Below, in pieces: positions 1 to 4,268 of a stretch of 5,619 nt of DNA (position 1 is its first letter; every line of letters starts with the position of its first letter). The translations under genes were made by a program, and so were the position numbers. This DNA is from a bacterium (GTDB taxonomy: Bacteria > Actinomycetota > Acidimicrobiia > Acidimicrobiales > CATQHL01): positions 4,304-9,922 of the forward strand of contig JAPPKQ010000148.1 in NCBI GenBank assembly GCA_028819945.1, given 5' to 3'. The notes under the pieces were generated by a model. The model worked only from the letters and a program-made list of their open reading frames with translations. It had not been told where the DNA came from and made no database searches.

Positions 1-791
1 ATGTCCCGTGCCTGGAGTTGGAAGCCCAGCGCGTAGGAGGCGCCGAAGATGACCGCCGCCACCGCCCCGCCCGCGGGGTTCCAGCGCCCCAGGATGACGA
101 TGGCAATGGCGATGTAGCCCCGCCCCCGCACGACATCGTGCAGGAAGAGCCGGATATCGGCCAGGATCATGTAGGCGCCAGCGAGGCCACCCAGGATGCC
201 GCTGACCGTCATCGCCGCCAGCCGGACCCGCAGCACGTTCACCCCGGTGGCCTGGGCGCCCTCGGCGTACTCCCCGCAGGCGCGCAGGCGCACACCGATC
301 CCGGTCCTGAACATCATGTACCAGACCAGCGGCACGAACAGGTAGGTCATGTAGGCCATCCAGTGCTGGTCGGCGAGCACGCCGATGCCTGGGATGGCCG
401 CAAGGCCCGGTATCCGCTGGGTGATCGAGCCGCGCGGCACCGACATGGCCTCCAGCCCGCCGCGCCGGATCAGCACGTCGAACAGGTAGCTGGTTGCGCC
501 GAGCGCCAGGATGTTGAAGGCGATCCCGACGACGACCTGATCACCCCGCAGCCCCACGGTGATCCAGCCCAGGAGCAGCCCGAAGGCGGCCCCGAAGAGC
601 AGGGCGAACCAGAACCCTGCCTGTTCTGTCCCGAAGGCTGCCGCAGCCCAGGCCGCCACCCAGGCCCCCACCAGCATCAACCCCTCGAGGCCGATGTTCA
701 GTACCCCCGAGCGCTGAGCGATCACACCGCCGAGCGCGGCCAGCAGCAGCGGCACGCCGGCCACGACCGTGGCATTCAGGACGTCACTCAC
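1..791 (-). CDS. BMP-type ABC transporter permease (YufQ/NupQ-like), C-terminus cut by window edge
   Basis: Integral membrane subunit of an ABC importer of the basic-membrane-protein (nucleoside) class; it would form half of the translocation channel. Translating the minus strand from GTG at 791 gives 263 codons with no stop. The N-terminus holds VLNATVVAGVPLLLAALGG and then QRSGVLNIGLEGLMLVGA (residues 26-43), the hallmark opening of the YufQ-like second permease. Hydrophobic segments lie at about residues 5-25, 33-53, 58-80, 85-107, 145-162, 190-212 and 226-256. A cytoplasmic coupling-loop motif, RACGEYAEGAQATGVNV, is at 170-186. Relatives are about 300-320 aa, so roughly 40-55 residues are missing to the left. 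GTG 791 is preferred because GAGGAA lies 6 nt upstream and the family N-terminus aligns there; an in-frame ATG at 815 would add eight polar residues with only a weak site. It is transcribed away from the binding protein and ATPase genes. The family call is firm; the substrate is unknown. Confidence 0.9.
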   Translation of the reverse strand, partial: MSDVLNATVVAGVPLLLAALGGVIAQRSGVLNIGLEGLMLVGAWVAAWAAAAFGTEQAGFWFALLFGAAFGLLLGWITVGLRGDQVVVGIAFNILALGATSYLFDVLIRRGGLEAMSVPRGSITQRIPGLAAIPGIGVLADQHWMAYMTYLFVPLVWYMMFRTGIGVRLRACGEYAEGAQATGVNVLRVRLAAMTVSGILGGLAGAYMILADIRLFLHDVVRGRGYIAIAIVILGRWNPAGGAVAAVIFGASYALGFQLQARD

Positions 792-797
792 GCGCGA

Positions 798-803
798 TTC
801 CTC
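798..803 (-). promoter_or_regulatory. Shine-Dalgarno site selecting the GTG start of the permease
   Basis: On the minus strand GAGGAA ends 6 nt before GTG at 791. The alternative in-frame ATG at 815 has only a weak GAGACC upstream, so this site decides the start in favour of GTG. Confidence 0.6.
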
Positions 804-853
804 GCCCGATCTCATGCCGGTCTCGGTGGACCGCAACTCCCCCCATGGGAACG

Positions 854-883
854 ATTATGACAGACGGCCTCCACCGCTGTTGC
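854..883 (-). promoter_or_regulatory. Candidate promoter for the minus-strand permease
   Basis: Read on the minus strand, CATAAT (854-859) differs from the TATAAT consensus by one base. It is preceded by TGT (860-862), which gives an extended -10 (TGn). A partial -35, GCAACA (878-883, three of six consensus bases), lies 18 bp further upstream. This predicts a leader of about 55 nt before GTG 791. The -10 is an A/T-rich island in very GC-rich DNA, which supports it; the -35 is weak. Sequence reading only. Confidence 0.35.
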
Positions 884-948
884 TGGCGGTGCCGATCCGG
901 CAGGATCGTGGACAGTCCGGGGTGTGGCGGGCGGTTCCACAGCGGTGG
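871..948. repeat. 10-bp perfect inverted repeat in the divergent promoter region
   Basis: CCACCGCTGT at 871-880 is exactly the reverse complement of ACAGCGGTGG at 939-948. The arms are separated by 58 bp. The left arm is also part of a tighter dyad, CACCGC (872-877) with GCGGTG (886-891). The left arm overlaps the candidate -35 region of the permease promoter, so a regulator bound to the pair could act on both directions. It could be coincidence in GC-rich DNA. Confidence 0.35.
890..908. repeat. Two overlapping short palindromes, possible operator
   Basis: TGCCG ATC CGGCA (890-902) and CGATCC GGCA GGATCG (893-908) are two perfect dyads sharing bases, midway between the divergent genes. Placement and symmetry suit a transcription factor site, but no regulator gene is present in the window to pair with it. 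Confidence 0.3.
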
Positions 949-951
949 CTC

Positions 952-971
952 CCGGCAATCGACGATTCCGG
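952..971. repeat. Dyad CCGG-AATCG-A-CGATT-CCGG, possible operator
   Basis: AATCG (957-961) and CGATT (963-967) form a perfect palindrome around A962. It is flanked by CCGG on both sides (952-955 and 968-971), with one unpaired C at 956. Its centre lies about 58 bp upstream of the candidate -10 for the hydrolase gene. The dyad is flanked by two direct copies of GGCGGTTC (930-937 and 973-980). Confidence 0.35.
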
Positions 972-1019
972 AGGCGGTTCGAGATGGCCGTTCATTCTTT
1001 CCAGTGTCGCCGCCCGGTG

Positions 1020-1025
1020 TATAGT
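1020..1025 (+). promoter_or_regulatory. Candidate -10 element for the hydrolase-oxidoreductase operon
   Basis: TATAGT differs from TATAAT at one base and is one of few A/T-rich hexamers in the intergenic region. No good -35 is seen at 16-19 bp spacing; the T-rich stretch at 991-1000 is the nearest candidate. Transcription from here would start near 1032, leaving a leader of only about 15 nt that holds just the ribosome binding site. Confidence 0.3.
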
Positions 1026-1033
1026 CCCGCGCC

Positions 1034-1040
1034 GGGGGAG
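1034..1040 (+). promoter_or_regulatory. Shine-Dalgarno site selecting ATG 1047
   Basis: GGGGGAG lies 6 nt before ATG 1047. It decides against an in-frame upstream ATG at 924, which would add 41 residues of unrelated Arg-rich sequence encoded by the palindrome-bearing intergenic DNA. Confidence 0.7.
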
Positions 1041-1046
1041 CGTGGC

Positions 1047-1856
1047 ATGAGCGGTCAGAACGGCCAGCACGTTGTGCAGCATGTTGATCTGGGCGGCGGG
1101 CGCATCCACCTGATGCGTGCCGGCGCGGGGGAGGCGTTGCTCTTCCTCCACCCGGCCGCAGGCGCCGGATTCTGGCTGCCCTTCCACGATCTGCTCGCCG
1201 AGCGCTTCGACGTCATCTCCCCCGATCATCCCGGCTTCGGGGAATCCGACCGGCTGGATTGGATCGACGGCATGGAGGACCTCGTCTACTTCTACCTCGA
1301 CCTGCTGGATGCGCTCGACCTGGAGGCGGTGCACGTCGTCGGGGCCTCCCTCGGCGGATGGCTGGCGGCGGAGTTGGCTGTGCACCAGCCGTCGAAGGTA
1401 CGCAGCCTGGTGATGGTCGACCCCATCGGCCTCGACCTGCCCGAGCACCCCGTCGAGGACATGTTCGCCATGAACCCCGACGAACTCCGGGCGGCTCTGT
1501 TCGTCGACCAGGAACTGGCGCTGCAGTTCATCTCCCCCGAACCCACCCTCGACATGCTCATGCGCGCCTTCAAGGAGAAGACGAGCTTCGCCCGCCTGGC
1601 CTGGAACCCGTTCTGCTGCAATCCGAAGCTCCACCTCCGGCTGCACCGCGTCACCGCGCCGACGCTGATCCTGTGGGGGAGCGATGATCGCCTCGTGCCG
1701 CTGGCGCACGGGGAGCGCTACCGGGAACTCATCGCCGACGCGCGCCTCGAGATCGTCGACGACTGCGGCCACGCGCCGCTGCTGGAGCAGCCCGAGCGCA
1801 CCGTCGAGGTCATCGGGCGGTTCCACGCCGAGCTTGCCGGGAAGGGGGGCTGCTGA
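1047..1856 (+). CDS. Alpha/beta hydrolase (MhpC/RutD-like fold)
   Basis: Cytoplasmic alpha/beta-hydrolase-fold enzyme of 269 aa, a typical length for the AB_hydrolase_1 family. No signal peptide is visible. Visible landmarks are the oxyanion-hole loop LFLHPAAGAG (HP at 35-36), the DHPGFGESDR loop (60-69), and the nucleophile elbow G-A-S-L-G with Ser101. Asp214 in WGSDDRLVP and His242 in CGHAPLLEQPE complete the Ser-Asp-His triad. A helical cap lies at about 131-190. Members cleave esters, C-C bonds of ring-fission products, lactones or aminoacrylate; the sequence does not tell which. Ser rather than Asp as nucleophile argues against haloalkane dehalogenase or epoxide hydrolase. The stop codon overlaps the start of the LLM oxidoreductase (TGATG), implying translational coupling and a joint pathway. 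A role after oxidation by that neighbour is inference. Confidence 0.93.
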   Translation: MSGQNGQHVVQHVDLGGGRIHLMRAGAGEALLFLHPAAGAGFWLPFHDLLAERFDVISPDHPGFGESDRLDWIDGMEDLVYFYLDLLDALDLEAVHVVGASLGGWLAAELAVHQPSKVRSLVMVDPIGLDLPEHPVEDMFAMNPDELRAALFVDQELALQFISPEPTLDMLMRAFKEKTSFARLAWNPFCCNPKLHLRLHRVTAPTLILWGSDDRLVPLAHGERYRELIADARLEIVDDCGHAPLLEQPERTVEVIGRFHAELAGKGGC

Positions 1857-2998
1857 TGCAGTTCTTCATGTTCCACCTGATGCCCTACCCCTACCTGCCC
1901 GACGACTTCGACGAGCGCGAGTCGGCCTGGGTGACACTGTCCAACAGCAACTACGACCCCACCATCGGCACGGGGCTCTACAACCGCTACCTGGACGAGC
2001 TCGAGTACGCCGAGCAGCTCGGCTTCGACGGCATCTGCGTCAACGAGCACCATCAGAACGCCTACGGCACGATGCCCTCGCCGAACCTCATGGCCGCCAC
2101 CCTGGTGCGCCGCACCGAGAAGCTGCAGATCGCGATCGTCGGCAACGGCCTGCCGTTGCGCGACCACCCGCTGCGCGTCGCCGAGGAGGTGGCGATGCTG
2201 GACGTCATCTCGGGGGGACGGATCATCTCGGGGTTCGTGCGCGGCATCGGCGACGAGTACTTCTCCATGAGCATCGACCCGTCGACGTCCCGGGAGCGCT
2301 TCAGCGAGGCGCACGACCTCATCATCAAGGCCTGGACGACCGAGGGCCCGTTCCGCTGGATCGGCAAGCACTACCGGCTCAACTACGTCAACGTCTGGCC
2401 GCGCCCGCTGCAGCAGCCGCACCCGCCCATCTGGATTCCCGCCTTCGGCAGCACCGAGACCATGTCCTGGGCCGCCGAGAACCACTACACGTACCTGTCG
2501 GTCTTCGCCCCGTCGAAGCTGCTGAAGCGCTGGTTCGACGGGTACCGCGCCGGCGCCAACGCCGCCGGCTACGAGGCGCCCCGGGACAAGATCGGCATCC
2601 TGTTGCCGATCTACGTCGCCGAGACCGACCGCCAAGCGCATGCCGAGGGGCGCCAGTACGTCACCTGGCTCTACCACAAGGGCCTGAAGCACAAGTTCGA
2701 GCATCTCTTCCCGCCCGGCTACATGACCGATCACTCCTGGGGGAGATTCCTGCAGTCGGGCCTCGGCGCCTACTCCGACGTGAGCTACGAGGATCTGGTG
2801 GCCCAGGGCTACGCCGTCGTGGGCAGCCCGGCGACGGTGCGCGAGCGGCTGGCGGAACTCGCCGAGGAGCTCGGCTTCGGCCTCGTGAACGCCCTGCTGC
2901 ACATCGGGGACATGCCCCACGACCACACGATCCGCAACATGGAGCTGTTCGCCCGCGAGGTGATGCCGCACTTCCGGGCCCAGAGCGCCGCCGCCTGA
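1856..2998 (+). CDS. Luciferase-like (LLM class) flavin-dependent oxidoreductase
   Basis: Single-domain TIM-barrel oxidoreductase of the bacterial luciferase-like superfamily, 380 aa (usual range about 330-390). It is expected in the cytoplasm, using reduced FMN or F420. Landmarks in order: N-terminal strand MQFFMFHLMP; GFDGICVNEHH (56-66) with the EHH seen in alkanal-monooxygenase-like members; PLRVAEEVAMLDVISGGR (105-122); GFVRGIGDEY (126-135); the substrate/cofactor loop WPRPLQQPHPPIWIPAFGS (181-199); and C-terminal GYAVVGSPATVRERLAEL near 325-342. The start is supported by AAGGGGGG (1842-1849) 6 nt upstream and by the 1-nt overlap with the hydrolase stop. It most likely adds or removes an oxygen or hydride on a small organic substrate. 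Subgroup, cofactor and substrate are unresolved; it does not look like RutA by eye. An FMN enzyme would need a reductase partner, and none is in the window. Confidence 0.93.
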   Translation: MQFFMFHLMPYPYLPDDFDERESAWVTLSNSNYDPTIGTGLYNRYLDELEYAEQLGFDGICVNEHHQNAYGTMPSPNLMAATLVRRTEKLQIAIVGNGLPLRDHPLRVAEEVAMLDVISGGRIISGFVRGIGDEYFSMSIDPSTSRERFSEAHDLIIKAWTTEGPFRWIGKHYRLNYVNVWPRPLQQPHPPIWIPAFGSTETMSWAAENHYTYLSVFAPSKLLKRWFDGYRAGANAAGYEAPRDKIGILLPIYVAETDRQAHAEGRQYVTWLYHKGLKHKFEHLFPPGYMTDHSWGRFLQSGLGAYSDVSYEDLVAQGYAVVGSPATVRERLAELAEELGFGLVNALLHIGDMPHDHTIRNMELFAREVMPHFRAQSAAA

Positions 2999-3036
2999 GG
3001 GTCGCACCCTGGGATCGCCGGAGCCCGACGGGCGCC
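2998..3036 (+). other. Two small hairpins after the oxidoreductase gene
   Basis: The first hairpin, AGGGT-CGC-ACCCT (2998-3010), starts at the last base of the stop codon. The second (3020-3036) pairs GG, an A/G mismatch, then GCCC with GGGC around a GAC loop. Neither has a following T-run, so they are not a standard intrinsic terminator. They may stabilise or mark the 3' end of the upstream message, or partly attenuate transcription into the transporter genes. Confidence 0.3.
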
Positions 3037-3103
3037 ACTACCGACAACCACCAACCAACCAGACCGGTAACGACGAACCGGTGACAACCAAAGGGGGGAC
3101 CCG
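3037..3103 (+). promoter_or_regulatory. A/C-rich leader with repeated CAACCA and paired ACCGGT before the binding-protein gene
   Basis: This stretch is far poorer in G than its surroundings. It carries CAACCA at 3045-3050, CAACCAACCA at 3052-3061 and CAACCA at 3085-3090. The palindrome ACCGGT occurs twice (3063-3068 and 3077-3082), 14 bp apart. The ribosome binding site AAGGGGGG follows, just before ATG 3104. It would give an unstructured leader suited to strong translation of an abundant binding protein. C-rich, G-poor RNA is also what Rho binds. No clear -10/-35 pair is seen. Confidence 0.35.
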
Positions 3104-4234
3104 ATGATCACTCGACGTACACCAGCCGGGAGGCTGCTCACGCTTCTCCTGGCGCTGCTCGCAACGCTGGCCCTGGTGGCCGTCTCCTGCGGGGAGGAAG
3201 AGGAGGCGGCACCCCCGCCGCCGGCCGAGCCCGCACCGGAGCCGCCGCCGCCGGAGCCGGCGCCCGAGCCGCCGCCGCCCGAGCCCGCCGCGCCGGCAGG
3301 TCCCGAGGTCTCCAAGGCCTCGCCGAGGATCGCGCAGTTGCACCCCGACGCCGTGAACGCGGCCGGCTGGTACCGCGACGGCTTCGCGGCCTTCGAGAAG
3401 ATGGCGGCCATCCTGGACACTGAGCCGGACGTGCTCGAGCACATCTCCTACGACCAGGCGCCCCAGACGCTGCGCCAGCTGGCCGAGGAGGGCTACGACA
3501 TCATCGTGCCGCACTCCAGCGGGTACGAGGCCGCGGTCCTGGAGGTGGCTCCGGAATACCCGGACACCTGGTTCATCATCTACTCCGACCTGTCGACCAC
3601 CAACGACCTGCCGAACGTGGCGGGTTGGGCGGTCCACTGGAACCAGGTGGGCTACATGGCCGCCGCCATCGGCTGCGCCGCCTCCGACGCCAAGAGCATC
3701 GGCATGATCGTGAGTGCCCCGATCCCGGCGATGACCCGCTGGACGGGCGGCTCCTACCAGTTCAGCGAGGACTCCCCGGACGTCCTGGGCTACCCGTGCG
3801 AGTTCAACGACGTGTGGACCGGTGACTTCCTCGACGCCGCCAAGGCCAAGCAGGCCGCGCAGGCCCTGATCGACGGGGGCGCCGACGTGCTCTTCGACGC
3901 CGCCGATGCCGCAGGCGCCGGAGCGGTGGAGGCCGCCGTGCAGAACGACGTCAAGTATGTCGGCGGCGTGTCGGACCAGTGCGAGCAGGCGCCGGGCATC
4001 ATCATCACGAGCGTCATCATGAACTTCGACGTTGCCTACGAGCAGATGGGCGAGTTCTACAAGGACGGCTCGCTGGAGCCCGCGATCTATTCCATGAACG
4101 TCGTCAACACCGGCATCGACATCGCCTCGAAGTGCAACCCCGACTCCGACGTCGATGCAGCCATCGAGTCTGTGATCGACGGCGTCGCGGCCGGTGACAT
4201 CGTCGTCGATCCGACGCGCGAGAAGACCCCGTAA
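3104..4234 (+). CDS. BMP-family ABC transporter substrate-binding lipoprotein
   Basis: Extracytoplasmic ligand receptor of the basic-membrane-protein class (PnrA/TmpC/Med fold), 376 aa. A signal peptide (Arg4-Arg5 and Arg10, hydrophobic core 11-27) ends in VAVSC, with Cys29 as the lipidation site; Ala at -3 is a looser lipobox than the usual Leu/Val/Ile. An acidic then Pro/Glu-rich tether spans 31-68. The two-lobed BMP domain follows: AVNAAGWYRDGFAAFEK (83-99), EVAPEYPDTWFIIY (147-160), GWAVHWNQVGYMAAAIG (174-190), IGMIVSAPIP (199-208), ALIDGGADVLFDAADAAGAG (254-273) and YVGGVSDQ (285-292). Family-conserved Asp in GVDxDQ is Val289 here, and the Lys usual in TSxxK is Met306, so the ligand may not be a nucleoside. 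Four further Cys (191, 232, 293, 344) could form disulfides. ATG 3104 has AAGGGGGG close upstream. The ATPase of the same system follows directly. Confidence 0.93.
   Translation: MITRRTPAGRLLTLLLALLATLALVAVSCGEEEEAAPPPPAEPAPEPPPPEPAPEPPPPEPAAPAGPEVSKASPRIAQLHPDAVNAAGWYRDGFAAFEKMAAILDTEPDVLEHISYDQAPQTLRQLAEEGYDIIVPHSSGYEAAVLEVAPEYPDTWFIIYSDLSTTNDLPNVAGWAVHWNQVGYMAAAIGCAASDAKSIGMIVSAPIPAMTRWTGGSYQFSEDSPDVLGYPCEFNDVWTGDFLDAAKAKQAAQALIDGGADVLFDAADAAGAGAVEAAVQNDVKYVGGVSDQCEQAPGIIITSVIMNFDVAYEQMGEFYKDGSLEPAIYSMNVVNTGIDIASKCNPDSDVDAAIESVIDGVAAGDIVVDPTREKTP
3230..3283 (+). repeat. Tandem 27-bp repeat encoding PAPEPPPPE twice
   Basis: Residues 43-51 and 52-60 of the binding lipoprotein are both PAPEPPPPE. 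The two DNA copies differ at a few synonymous bases, so the duplication is not brand new. Surrounding sequence (PPPPAEP before, PAAPAGP after) continues the composition. The stretch is a flexible, extended tether between the lipidated Cys29 and the folded domain. Confidence 0.75.
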
Positions 4235-4241
4235 CCCGGGG
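4227..4241 (+). other. Small hairpin over the binding-protein stop codon
   Basis: CCCCG (4227-4231) pairs with CGGGG (4237-4241) around a TAACC loop holding the TAA stop. There is no T-run. Hairpins after binding-protein genes often let the receptor be made in excess over the ATPase and permeases; here that is inference from position only. Confidence 0.25.
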
Positions 4242-4268
4242 GGCGGTCGCAACTAGCGTCTCCGGTAC

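Noticed and set aside
18..860. Long plus-strand open frame opposite the permease
   Set aside because: Its product is low-complexity (Pro, Gln, His, Asp-rich) with no family motif. The minus strand there encodes a clear multi-spanning permease; this is an antisense shadow of GC-rich coding DNA.
924..1046. N-terminal extension of the hydrolase from ATG 924
   Set aside because: The 41 added residues are Arg-rich, match nothing in the fold, and are encoded by the palindrome-rich intergenic DNA. ATG 1047 has a good ribosome binding site.
855..1826. Minus-strand open frame of 323 codons over the hydrolase gene
   Set aside because: No recognisable motif; the plus strand has a complete Ser-Asp-His hydrolase. 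Long antisense frames are expected at this GC content.
1718..3007. Minus-strand open frame of 429 codons over the oxidoreductase gene
   Set aside because: Low-complexity Val/Gly/Asp/Ala product typical of the complement of GC-rich genes; the plus-strand LLM protein explains the region.
1684..3084. Plus-strand open frame of 466 codons overlapping the hydrolase and LLM genes
   Set aside because: Arg/Ala/Pro-rich frame-shifted translation of two well-supported genes, with no domain signature.
3038..4252. Minus-strand open frame of 404 codons over the binding-protein gene
   Set aside because: Gly/Arg/His-rich with no family features. The opposite strand encodes a lipoprotein with signal peptide, tether and BMP domain.
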